DNA from: Gonapodya prolifera JEL478
Lineage: Eukaryota > Monoblepharomycota > Monoblepharidomycetes > Monoblepharidales > Gonapodyaceae
Length of the DNA stretch: 59,853 nucleotides
Direction of reading: 5' to 3'
NCBI GenBank assembly: GCA_001574975.1
Contig: KQ965760.1
Coordinates: forward strand, 128,872-188,724
Shown here: one piece after another, positions 1 through 9,660 of the stretch
Numbering within the stretch: position 1 is the stretch's first letter
Layout: every line of letters begins with the position of its first letter
The notes under the pieces: model-generated
What the model saw: the letters and a program-made list of their open reading frames with translations, nothing else
What the model was told of the DNA's origin: nothing
Databases searched by the model: none
Translations under genes and position numbers: made by a program

Positions 1-2
1 AT

Positions 3-338
3 GAGTACTACAGACTGAGGGCATATTTCATCAAACACTCCGAGATTGCTACCTACCTGCAGTCCAAGCGTTTTCCAGCCCCTATTGCGAGAGTTGGAAT
101 GTTATCTAAACGGAAAGAATTCAAACGCAAGGTGATTGTTGTTCGTTCCTGGTTTGGCGTTTGTGTTGCTAACTTTGCAGTCTGGCTCCAGTGTACAAAG
201 TACCACATCCTTGACAACAGGCTTGTCTACAGCTACAAAAAGCAAAGGGGCTTACTTGTGCTCCGCTCAGTAGATGAAGTGAGTGCCGCATTAGCAACAG
301 GACGCTCACAGTGCGGATTCACCGTTGTCAGGACGTAG
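3..338 (+). other. Open frame entering from left edge, unassigned
   Basis: The frame is open from the left edge and ends at a stop at 336-338. The first ~40 residues (YYRLRAYFIKHSEIATYLQ...) look like real protein; the remainder is less convincing and is overlapped on the opposite strand by another open frame. It may be the 3' end of a gene truncated by the window or a transposon remnant. I recognise no family. Confidence 0.25.
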
Positions 339-546
339 AACCACCGGTTGTATTTCGTGTCGAACTGTTCGCGGAGAGCGAGGGCGTCGGTGAGTATCGC
401 CATGACATCCTCGATTTTGCATGAGCGGGTCGAGGTTGGAATCATTATTGACTGCGGAGACGATGGACGCAGAGACGGGACAACAAACCTGGCGGCAACG
501 GGGGCTCGGCGGTGGATGTGTAAGGCGGCGGGGGAGGGTAGGACAT
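233..546 (-). other. Possible small proline-rich protein, two exons
   Basis: A methionine at 546 opens a short Pro-rich peptide (MSYPPPPPYTSTAEPPLPP). A later stretch on the same strand (KIEDVMAILTDALALREQF, then NRWFYVLTTVN) reads like coding sequence and ends at 233. A GTTTGT...CGCAG intron lies between them, but its phase does not join the two frames cleanly. It is either a damaged gene or chance; no family recognised. Confidence 0.2.
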
Positions 547-733
547 GTCGCTGTCGGTGAGTGCTCGCCTTGTGGGAGAAATTAGCTGGGAGGTGTGGCC
601 TGGTCACGGTCTTGGCAGTCGCAAGTGGCTCCACTACGCAAGAGACCTTGAGTTTTCGAACTTCGCACAATTATGGATTTTTCAAAAGATTAATACATTC
701 AGAAGGCAGAAATCTGACGCATCTCCCCCTCCC

Positions 734-2053
734 TCACGCAACCAAAGCCGGGGTATCCGCGTAACAATATGCCATGAAGGCCTCTGGGAACCTCCCTCCA
801 TGAACTTCAGCCGCCTCAGCCGCCGCGCGAATTTCCTTATCCTCGGCATCCGTCAAGTCCACAGCCAGGGATCCCAAGTTCTCCAAGACCCGCTCGATCT
901 TGGTGGTGCCGGGGATGGGGATGACGCTCGGGTCCTGCTTCACCAACCACGACAGCGTCGCTTGTCCCGCGGTGCAGCCCTTTTTCTTGGCGATAGCAGC
1001 AATGGCGTTGACGCTGACAAGGTTCTTGGGGAAGTTCTCGGCCGAAAAGCGGGGGGAGAACTTGCGGAAGTCGCCTTCCTCAAAGTCATCCGGGGACTTG
1101 AGGGCCCCAGTGAGCATGCCCTGGCAGAGAGGGGAGTAAGCGACAATGGCAGTGCCGAGTTCCTTGGCGACACGGAGGAGGTCTACTTGGGGGGTTTCGA
1201 TTTCGAGGGCGAACGGGCCTAGAAGGTAGAGGGTACGTGGTCAGGAAACAGCAGAGGTCCGGTGCATTACCGAGTTACGAGAATACTCACTGTATTCGAC
1301 TTGAACTGCGTCGACGTGAGCAATCTTGCTGGCACGGCGGAGCGTGTCGGCCGAGATTTCCGAAAGACCAATATACTTGATCTTTCCCTCCCTACGAACG
1401 ATGAAGGAGGCGATGAGATTCATCGAGCACCTTCCACAAAGCACTACCAGCAGTCTTGACTCACTTTTGCAGTCCAACCAACGCTTCCATAGTCTTCTCA
1501 ATTGGGGTCTTCTTGTCCACCCTATGCACATAATACAAATCCACATAGTCCACTCCAAGTCTCTTCAAACTCCTCTCGCACGCTTGACGGCAGTACTCCG
1601 GAGTCGAATCCACGACCCGCCCGCCCTTGCCGTCGGACTTGTTGGCGAACTTGGTCGCGAGGAAGATCTTGGACCGCTTTTCGGGGTTGCGGGCGAACCA
1701 TTTGCCGAGAAGGTCTTCCGAGTCGCCGTACCTGGAAAACCAAAATGGGGAATTCAATTAAGGAGGCGGGGCGGGGGACGGTGGCGATCCGATGTCGACG
1801 CGACCACCGGGTGATGAATCCCGCGTCCCGACACCGACACCGACCACACTCACACATCAGCAGAGTCCCAATTCGTCTCCCCCGCCGCATACGCCGCATC
1901 GAGGAACTTGAATCACTCTTCGTCCATCTTGATGGAGCCGTAGAAGGCCGACAGGCCCATCAGGCCGAGCCCGATGGCAAAGACTTCGGGCCCGTTCTTG
2001 CCGAGTTTGCGCGTCGGAAGGGGCGATGGGGGAGAGACGACGGGTGAAGACAT
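734..2053 (-). pseudogene. Aldo/keto reductase copy 1 (AKR13-like), nonsense mutation
   Basis: First of three tandem AKRs. The start at 2053 gives [19 protein letters not shown], matching copy 2 almost residue for residue. The exon plan is the same as copy 2: N-terminal exon, YGDSED/TKF exon, [12 protein letters not shown] exon and a long C-terminal exon ending at 734. The AKR tetrad positions are represented (Asp in NWDSAD, Tyr in YGDSED, Lys in ATKF, His in YYVHRVD). The family comprises cytosolic NAD(P)H-dependent reductases of aldehydes and ketones. However, codon ~43 is TGA (1913-1915) where copy 2 has CGT (Arg), stopping translation before the active site. All downstream exons remain open, so the lesion looks recent. 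A sequencing error or a polymorphic null allele is possible. Confidence 0.8.
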
Positions 2054-2751
2054 GGTGGGTGATGAAGGTGAAGGGTGGGATGGGGTGGGGTTGGTTCTGG
2101 ATTGGTCTTGCTCGTGGCTTTTCCTGAACGCCCACACGCATTTTCCTATTTCTCCGAGACACCCCCGGTAGAATTCTTATTTGCGGGGTGAGCCGGCCAT
2201 CTATTGAGGTATTTAAAATTCGCCATTGCCTCGTTGCAGGTGCAAGCTAAATACCTCACGTCGACCTCACAGGACACGGCCCACTCCACGCCACAATCGC
2301 AATAGTAATTCGTTTTCATGTAAAAGCCATTGCGAACTTGGACTTGATTTTCTGTGTTTTCAGGACAAAGACGAAGCGTGGTGATTGTTCCTTTCTGTCA
2401 CTTCGACAGCTGACAAGTGTTTTCATGTCGTTTCACGTACGTGTACTTCGCAGAAGCCATAATCCAGCTTTAATATGCTCCATCAGCGCAAGTGCTTCCT
2501 CGACGTTTGTCGTCAACTCCATCCCGGATTGAGTTGGCAGAGTGAATTCGACTGAGGTCCGCAATGCCGCCTTGACTTTTTCACACATTCCACCTGATAG
2601 AAAATGTGGCACCTTTGATGAACTAGGATTAACATGAAGGGGGTCTCCAGAAGTAGACAGTGGGCAAATTTAGATTCCACGAAACTTCCTCTCATTTACG
2701 AACAGAACTAAATCCATTTTCCACACATTTTACTACATTGGAACTTCCTGC
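2054..2751. other. Intergenic between AKR copies 1 and 2
   Basis: About 700 bases holding the presumed promoter of copy 1 and the 3' flank of copy 2. Short chance frames only; I see no conserved coding signal, RNA gene or repeat. Confidence 0.5.
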
Positions 2752-4067
2752 TCAAACAACTAAAGCCGGAGTATCAGCATAAGCATACGCCATCATTTGC
2801 TCGGGGTACCTCCCTCCGTGAACGGCCTCCGCCGCCTCGGCCGTCGCGCGGATCTCTTTATCCTCCTCGTCCGTCAAGTTCACTGCCAACGCGCCAAGAT
2901 TTTCCAAAAGCCGCTCGACTTTTGTTGTTCCCGGGATCGGAATGACGCTCGGGTCCTGCCTCACCAACCAAGCCAGCGTCACTTGTCCCACTGTACACCC
3001 CTTGCGCTTCGCAATAGCGGCGATCACATTGACGCTGACGAGGTTCTTGGGGAAGTTCTCGGGGGAGAAGCGAGGCATGTATTTGCGGAAGTCGCCTTCC
3101 GCGAAGTCATCCGGAGATTTCAGTGCGCCTGAGAGGATTCCTCGACCAAGCGGAGAATAGGCAACAATAGCAGTGCCAAGTTCTTTGGCGACACGAAAGA
3201 GGTCTACCTGGGGGGTTTCGATTTCGAGGGCGAAGGGGCCTGGATGTTGGAGCACATATGAAGGAGTGCAGAGTAATTCATATGAGAGCCAGAGCACAGC
3301 CGAGGCCCTGTGTATTACGAGAAGTCGAGAGGTACTCACTGTACTCGACTTGAATGGCGTCGACGTGGGCGATTTTGTTGGCACGGCGGAGGGTGTCGGC
3401 CGAGATTTCAGAAAGACCAATGTACTTGATCTTACCCTCCCTTGCATGCACGGGACGGAAGTTGAGTCAGAGTTGTCACCAAGACCTTCTCTAAACAGTA
3501 GCCGTAGCTTCACTCACTTTTGCAGTCCAACCAACGCCTCCATCGTCTTCTCAATCGGCGTCTTCTTGTCCACCCTGTGAACATAGTACAGGTCGATATA
3601 GCTGACACCCAACCGCTTCAAGCTCTTCTCGCACGCCTGGCGGCAGTACTCCGGTGTCGAGTTGACGACACGTGCACCGTTAGCGTCTGTCGTGTTGGCG
3701 AATTTGGTCGCCAGGAAGATCTTGGAACGCTTCTCGGGGTTGCGAGTGAACCATTTGCCGACGAGATCCTCCGAGTCACCGTACCTAGCGTGCCAGAAAG
3801 GTGAATTAAATTACGGGAGTCGCTTTGTGGGTTCGATGTCTACAAGTTCGGACAAACCGCAACTCACATGTCTGCAGAGTCCCAGTTGGTCTCTCCAGCC
3901 TCGTACGCTGCGTCGAGGAACTTGAGACGTTCCTCGTCAGACTTGATGGGCCCGTAGAATGCCGACAGGCCCATCAGGCCGAGTCCGATGGCAGTGACTT
4001 CGGGGCCGTTCTTTCCGAGTTTGCGAGTCGGGAGAGGCGATGGGGGAGCAACGACGGATGAAATCAT
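2752..4067 (-). CDS. Aldo/keto reductase, AKR13-type, intact copy
   Basis: Predicted cytosolic NADPH-dependent aldo/keto reductase, a (beta/alpha)8 barrel, resembling the fungal AKR13/YakC group. Exons on the minus strand: [19 protein letters not shown]... to NWDSAD at 4067-3866; [12 protein letters not shown] through [27 protein letters not shown] to VQVEY; then the long last exon ([10 protein letters not shown]... [10 protein letters not shown]) ending at 2752. Donors are GTGAGT-type and phases join cleanly. Catalytic Asp (DSAD), Tyr (MYG), Lys (ATKF) and His (YYVHRVD) are all present, as is the C-terminal cofactor segment ([18 protein letters not shown]). Length about 340 aa is normal for the family. 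It is the only one of the three neighbouring copies without a disabling change. The physiological substrate cannot be told from sequence. Confidence 0.88.
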
Positions 4068-4773
4068 GATAGATGAGGAAGTTTTTGATTTTGTTTGATT
4101 ATGGGGTGTTCGTTTTGTATCAGAGGTCGGAGTAAAACGGAACCGGCTTGGATGAACCTGCTTGGCGAGTGACCAAAAATTACAAGCAAACTAATGGCTT
4201 CCAGTGGCTTACAAAGACGTATGAGTTTTGCAAGTCCAATGTAATTCTTTGGCGGGCGTCCCATCAAATGGGCGCGCGATGTCCCAGCTAACTGCCAATA
4301 CGAAGTTAGCGCCATTACATTTAGGTTACCATAGTCGTAGAATGTTGCCATTCTGTCGCTTAAATGTAATTTTCATCTAGTGAGACGTCGTCTTCGAGTC
4401 TATGGCTGTGACTCTTCATTGCCACTTTTCCTTTTGGTACGGTGCACTCTCCAAACCCATCGCCATATATCCCAACGACCGCAAAGTCTTCCTATACTGA
4501 TAGGGCCACCAAAGTCCACGATACCAGGCAAATTTTTGGGCCTCTATTTTTGCCATCAAGGTCTTGAATTCAGTGAGCGACGTTGTTGGGTCAACGAGCA
4601 ACCAGCGTAATGGCGTTAATTTATCCCAACTACAATATATTCGGACTTTTACGTTTCCCCGAGCTCGGTGAATCAAAATCTTGCGAGATACCAACTAACT
4701 TCACTTGACGTGGTGTAATCTTATTAAGAACACGGTCATGCAGTTGCAAAAGCGTGCCTTACGCCGCCAACGC
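4068..4773. other. Intergenic between AKR copies 2 and 3
   Basis: Contains the promoter side of the intact AKR. A minus-strand frame at 4416-4694 (annotated separately) is the only protein-like stretch. Nothing else recognised. Confidence 0.4.
4416..4694 (-). other. Orphan open frame, 92 codons
   Basis: Reads LRWLLVDPTTSLTEFKTLM and KFAWYRGLWWPYQYRKTLR, an amphipathic, Trp/Tyr-rich composition that is more protein-like than the other frames here. There is no recognised family, no nearby splice partner and no paralogue in the window. It could be a decayed transposon or a lineage-specific small protein. Confidence 0.2.
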
Positions 4774-5562
4774 CTATGTATCCGCATACGTATCCGCCAT
4801 CAACGACTCCAAATATCGCCCTCCCGCGATTTCCGCCGCCTCGACGGCCCTCCTGATCGCAGCGCTCTCCTCATCTGAGAGACTCACGCTCGACGCGCCA
4901 AAGCTCTCCTTCAACCTGTCCACGCTCGTCGTTCCCGGAATCGGGATGACGCTCTCATCCTGCTTGAGCAGCCACGCCAAAGTGAGCTGAGACGGCGTGC
5001 ACCCTTGCGCCGCGCAAAGGCCGCGATGGTCTCCACGGCCTCGGGGTTCTTGGGGAAGTTCTCGGCGGAGAAGCGCGGGAGGTACTTCCACAAGTCAGCT
5101 GGTCCGAAGTCGGAGGGGGGTTTGATCGTCCCAGAGAGCATTCCGTGCCCGAGTGGGGAGTATGCGACGACGGCGGTACCGACTTCTTTGGCAGTGGCGA
5201 GGAGGTTGAGTTGGGGTGTTTCGATAGCGAAGGGGCCTTGAAGAGTGAGAGAGTCCAAAATGAGTGGCGAAATCAGAAGTCGCGAGTGTACGTGTCGGGG
5301 TGGAAAGGAAAGTGACATATGTGGGTTGAAACTCACTGTATTCTACTTGGATGGCGTCGACGTGAGCAATTTTGCTCGCCCGACGGAATGTACTGGCAGA
5401 GATTTCAGATAGACCGATGTACTTGATTTTTCCCTCGCTGTGAATACGAGCGACACAATGATTTACAATCCCGAAGATCAAAAAGTTGTTGCAACAACTT
5501 CACACTCACTTTTTCAGCTGCACCAACGCCTCCATGGTCTTCTCGATTGGGGTCTTGTCCAT
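4774..5562 (-). pseudogene. Aldo/keto reductase copy 3, 5'-truncated and frameshifted
   Basis: Third tandem AKR. The N-terminal exon is gone: the first in-frame methionine (5562) gives only [18 protein letters not shown], so the Asp, Tyr and Lys of the catalytic tetrad and its His are absent. The [12 protein letters not shown] exon and the last exon persist. In the last exon the frame breaks at 5002-5004, where copy 2 has CCCC (plus strand, ACCCCTTGCGC) and this copy has CCC. This throws PKNPEAVETIAAFARRKG out of frame with CTPSQLTLAWLL. The protein end (ADTYADT, stop 4774-4776) lacks the usual PALVV tail. Truncation plus frameshift make this a clear pseudogene. Confidence 0.85.
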
Positions 5563-5629
5563 TTTATTGCGGGCAAGTGCGATTCGTAAAACTCAGCGCC
5601 TCAGCAAACGCCACACTCACTCCTCATAA

Positions 5630-6211
5630 ATGGAGCCCGCCGCCAATCTGGACAGCTTGGAGTCTTCTTCGATGGACGATTGGGAGGATATTGCGGACGA
5701 TTTCGACGTGCTGAGCTTGGACTCGGCGATTTCGGGTGCTCTCTCTGTCGCTGGGTCGACGGACGCGCCTTCGGCCCCTGTCGCAGCGGATGACACTCGC
5801 CATCCCGCGGTGGAGACCGGGATTCTGGTCGATGGCAGCGTGAACCACGCCCACTCTCGCTGCTCCACTCCTTCCCACTTTTCGGCTGGCTCCGCGGAAC
5901 GACCAACCAACACCGACTCTCATCCCCACCCACACCTCCACCCCGCCACCGACCCCACACATCACGACTGGACCGACGGCGACCTGACTCAGCGCCCTGG
6001 CGCGCGCGCATTCGGGCGTCTCCGATTCGGTGTTCGCAGCAACAAAACTCGCACCGGCGGGGGGAAACCCAACTGCGGGCCCGACTGCCGGTGGTGCATT
6101 CCCGAACGGGCGAGGAAGATCAAGTGGCGCCATCGCAAGTGGGAGTGGGAGATGAGGGAGACTATGCGGGAGCGTCAGGACGTTCATGACATTGAGTCAG
6201 CTGATTTCTAG
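5630..6211 (+). CDS. Lineage-specific protein with basic Cys/Trp C-terminus
   Basis: Single-exon frame of 193 aa starting MEPAANLDSLESSSMDDWED. The N-terminal half is acidic and Ser/Asp-rich, the middle is His/Pro-rich and low complexity, and the C-terminal ~45 residues are compact and basic (CGPDCRWCIPERARKIKWR, then HRKWEWEMRETMRERQ). A decayed copy of that C-terminal part recurs at 8095-8215 with a stop in it, so the block was part of a duplicated segment. The acidic N-terminus plus basic tail could suggest a nucleic-acid or protein adaptor, but no family is recognised. Start chosen as the first ATG; the gap to the AKR pseudogene is 67 bp. Confidence 0.6.
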   Translation: MEPAANLDSLESSSMDDWEDIADDFDVLSLDSAISGALSVAGSTDAPSAPVAADDTRHPAVETGILVDGSVNHAHSRCSTPSHFSAGSAERPTNTDSHPHPHLHPATDPTHHDWTDGDLTQRPGARAFGRLRFGVRSNKTRTGGGKPNCGPDCRWCIPERARKIKWRHRKWEWEMRETMRERQDVHDIESADF

Positions 6212-6601
6212 TGATGAGATTGGCAGAACTTTCGCTGTATATATGTATTGATTTTCAGACGAATGTAAATAGGATGAAGCATCTAATTTAAAGCCTTGCA
6301 AGCGCTCATTCCAATGGCCATGATATCTGTTTCATGAAAAACGAATCAGAGCCAGCACCAAGTGATGGGAGAGTCGATCGGATGAGGCGAGGTGCAAGGT
6401 TCCGAGTTCACTGTACTGACATGAGACCCCTTTTCAGTAATATTGCATATACATCAGAATACCATAAACACTCATCAAGAAGTGGCGCTACACGCACCTC
6501 GAGTCGTTCGCTCCCATCTCTCCCATCTCGTTCCAATGCAGTGAGACTGTCCAGTGCTCCATGTATGTCCGCCGGCCGCCTCGCTGCCCAAAAAACAGCA
6601 T

Positions 6602-7640
6602 TCACGGCCTCCCAAGGTCACGGTCACGGTCACGGTCGACGGAACGTCTCACGCCAAGGTCACCTTCGTCCACATTGGAGTCTGAGTCTGGTTGTAGAGA
6701 CGACGCAGGGGACGACAATGTACTGTCGGGAGGTGTATGTGCGGGGTGGTCGTGGATCGTGGACTTCACCGGGTACAGGAGCACGACAAGAAACGGCGTC
6801 GTCGGTGGTGGTGGCGGCGGCGAAGGGTGTCGATTCCGTTCCTTCCTTCAGCGTCTACCCCGGCCTCTCACCTCGGCGTGTGTCCCGTGTGTCGCAGAGA
6901 TTTGACAAAGAACGTGGACAATTGTACTCCGCAAAGTACATCTGACGGTACACGCCCCTCCAACTGACAAGCCAGGCGTCGACGCACTGGGCGTGGAACA
7001 CGTGCGTGCAGGGAAGTGTTCGGAGAACGGCGCCCGGGACCCGTAGCGTGTCTGGACAGATGGGACACATTTGTACAGAGGTGGAGAGCGTGGTGGGGAC
7101 GGAAAACTGCGACGATGGCTTTGTAGTTGTGGGGATGTGGTGGAGCGCCGGGAGCGGATTTGATAATGAAAGAACGCGAAGGCGCCCAAACAACGAAGGG
7201 CACCCGGTGGAGTGTGCTGTGTCCGGGCACCGTCCCCTCCATGGTGGAGATACTGACACGGCCAATTGCCATGCACGCGAGGGATGAGGGTTCAACCGTG
7301 CGGCCGTGGTAGCTGCCCAGAGGTGCTGGAAAGGTGGAATCGGGAACGGTATGCCTTCTGCGCTGTCTTTCCCCGCCGGACCAGAGGAGGTAGATGTACA
7401 GTTCGCGGTTTTGGGTTCGAAGGGGGGCGATAAGTGCGCGGGCACGCTGGGGATGGTGTGGTGGTGGTCCCAGTACAATAAGTGCCTGACGACTCACCAA
7501 CCACTTCCTCAGCGAGACAACAATAGACGTGAGGACGCACGTAAAGAGGATAGTTATGATGACGACGATTCCTAGGACGGAGAAGATGAGTACTTGGGGA
7601 TATGATTCCCCATGTCTGGAGATGAGGATTGGAATGGGTC
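6602..7640 (-). pseudogene. RING-H2 membrane protein copy 1, inverted inside the RING
   Basis: Minus-strand relative of the intact copies at 9661 and 14214. Recognisable parts: a TM exon at ~7600-7510 (GIVVIITILFTCVLTSIVV, RKWLV); the exon starting RARALIAPLRTQNRELYIY after a CCCCAG acceptor; SYHGRTVEPSSLACMAIGR; and the first RING half (CPIC, then [20 protein letters not shown]). A frameshift separates the SYHG block from the RING. The next RING residues, [12 protein letters not shown], are found on the plus strand at 6874-6912, because 6875-6956 is flipped. The tail (NVDEGDLGVRRSVDRD) is again in minus orientation at 6602-6680. It cannot make a functional RING. Confidence 0.75.
6875..6956 (+). 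other. 82-bp micro-inversion bounded by GGCGTGT/ACACGCC
   Basis: The segment reads [12 protein letters not shown] on the plus strand although the host RING gene is on minus. Its ends are the 7-bp inverted repeats GGCGTGT (6875-6881) and ACACGCC (6950-6956). Flipping it back puts the CPVC zinc ligands in frame directly after SWRGV, as in the paralogues. Confidence 0.75.
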
Positions 7641-8094
7641 TGCATTGTGATGATTGTGGAGCCAGTGAGGTGAGTGGTAATCAAGTGAGCAGTGAGTAGA
7701 AGTGCCAAGGAAACCTACTGTTCACGGTCGTGGACGTCCGCTGTGCCGACCGTCACGGTACAAGTCATCGCGACGGGCAGCTTGCTAATCGGTGCAGGTG
7801 AGTGTATCTTGGAGAAAGTCCGTCTTAGCGAGAGGGCGAAATCGGCAAAGGGAAGGTTTATGCGGTCTGGAAGGCACGTGCTTCCGTTTGTGCGGAAACC
7901 GATCCGTCATCCGAGGGGCACGGTGATCCAGATGAATCCGTTGAACTGAAGATATAGAGTGGGTGTTGGGGAAGTGGAACCGGGAGTGCGATCACCGGTT
8001 TCTTGGAAACGATGTGTGTCGGATTGCCAGGGTCTGGACGGAAGTCTGGCGAACACCCACTCGCCTGCACACCTCCAACCGGAACCCGCCACCG

Positions 8095-8215
8095 TCCCCG
8101 ACACACGCGAGTAAGCTCAAGTTGCGCCATCGGAAGTGAGAGTGGGAGATGAGGGAGACTATGTGGGAGAGGCAGGACATTAAGCATGGCATTGTCACAG
8201 CTAATTTCCAGTGAC
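8095..8215 (+). pseudogene. Relic of the 5630-6211 gene (3' end)
   Basis: Nucleotides resemble 6100-6215: GTGGGAGATGAGGGAGACTA is shared, and the 3' flank (TTCCAGTGACGAGAT, TTTTTCAGAC..AATGTGAATA, GCGCTCATTCCAATGG) continues the match past 8310. The peptide would read LRHRK-stop-EWEMRETMWERQD; the stop is TGA where the intact gene has TGG. The N-terminal part is not recognisable. Confidence 0.7.
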
Positions 8216-8582
8216 GAGATTGTACTCGGCAGAAATATGACCATATGCATTGTTTTTCAGACAAATGTGAATACGAGGTAGCATCTAATTCAAAGACTTG
8301 TAAGCGCTCATTCCAATGGTCACAATATTCATCTCGAGACATCGTTGACGAGAAATTGGAGATTCGATTCGAGGGCGCACCACTTCGAGTTATCCACATA
8401 TTTTGTTGGACATTGCTTGACATCAGACACCATTCACAAAAGCTAAACATCAAAATCACGTGAAAAAAAACAAAAACAAATCAAGAAGTAGTTCCATCTA
8501 CGACCGTCCATGCATCCGCTCGCCGCACCTCTCCCATCGCGCTGCCCAACCCATCTGCTGCCCATCAGCTCTCGGCCGAGAC

Positions 8583-9320
8583 TCACGGCATCTCAATGTC
8601 ACGTGCACGCTCGACGGAATGTCTGCTCGTCACTCCAAGGTCGCGTTCCTCAACATGTACACCGTGTACAGTACCAACGTCCGTATTAGTGGCCAAGTGT
8701 GTCGATTCCGTTCCGCCCAAGGTACCGGCCTCGTCGGTGTCGATTTCCAGCACGACAAAGTCTGTGGATGGAGGTTGGGTGGAGTCGGTGCTATTTGTCT
8801 GCAGCATTTGATCGGGGGGATGCGAAGTGGTCCCGGAGACGTAGGCGTGGGCACCTCGGCGGGGCAACCACGACGTAACCCGCGAAAAGAACGAAGCCGA
8901 CCCTCCATTGCCATCCTGCGAGCGACCCGTCCTCCTCGCCACCTTTACACCATCCGCTCCCTCCACATCCACATCATCCTGCTCATGCTCCTTTGTCAAA
9001 TCCCTTCTACACACCGGACACACTCCTCTCCACCCGACCAGCCAGGCGTCCACGCATTGCGCATGGAACACGTGCGAACAGGGGAGTGTGCGCAGGATGG
9101 CACCGGGGGTTCGAAGGGTGTCGAGGCAGATCGGGCAGAGCGGGGTTGAGGTAGAAAGGGTGGTCAGGACGGACATTTGGGATGATTGTTTGACGGTGAC
9201 GGGGATATGGGGCGGGCCGGGGATGGAAGCGGGTTCCGGTTTGGCGAAGGGCCATGAGAAAACGGCACCCTGTGCAATGTACTTCCACCCGGCACGGTTC
9301 CCCCCGTCGTGGAATAGTGT
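8583..9320 (-). pseudogene. RING-H2 copy 2, 5'-truncated
   Basis: The RING itself is perfect: [47 protein letters not shown] (C-x2-C-x15-C-x-H-x2-H-x2-C-x11-C-x2-C). The tail shares [14 protein letters not shown] and [10 protein letters not shown] with copy 5. Upstream, homology to the other copies runs only to ~9320, then switches at CCAGTGACGAGAT into the 3' flank of the small plus-strand gene family. The exons for signal sequence, TM segment and [10 protein letters not shown] block are therefore missing. A one-base deletion in the VPFFSW region (GTTTTCTC versus GTTCTTCTC) puts upstream sequence out of frame. A soluble RING fragment of up to ~197 aa from 9176 could still be made, so residual function is not excluded. 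Confidence 0.65.
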
Positions 9321-9660
9321 CCAGTGACGAGATATTTTTCTTGCTGGTGATACGACCGTATGTCATTATAATTGGGTGTCCAAGAGTTCGATGAGCGGCC
9401 CAGTTGGCCGGTGTCTGGACCCGCAAGTCAAGCGTGTTCCAATTCGCGCATGCTATATGGACGTCATCTACTATTTACAGAACGAAACATCACTGAACAC
9501 ATTAACTGAAAAAGCTTTTTCAAATGATAAAAGTAGTTCGATCAATGTACAACTTTGCGTTCGCGCCCATCTCTCCCGATCGCCGGATATTTACCATCCC
9601 ACCACTGTGCATTACGCGAGCCGCGCGCCGACCAACAAACCACGTCACGTCCTCTCAATG

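Noticed and set aside
2797-3132. Plus frame of 111 codons over AKR copy 2
   Set aside because: Exact antisense of the conserved last AKR exon.
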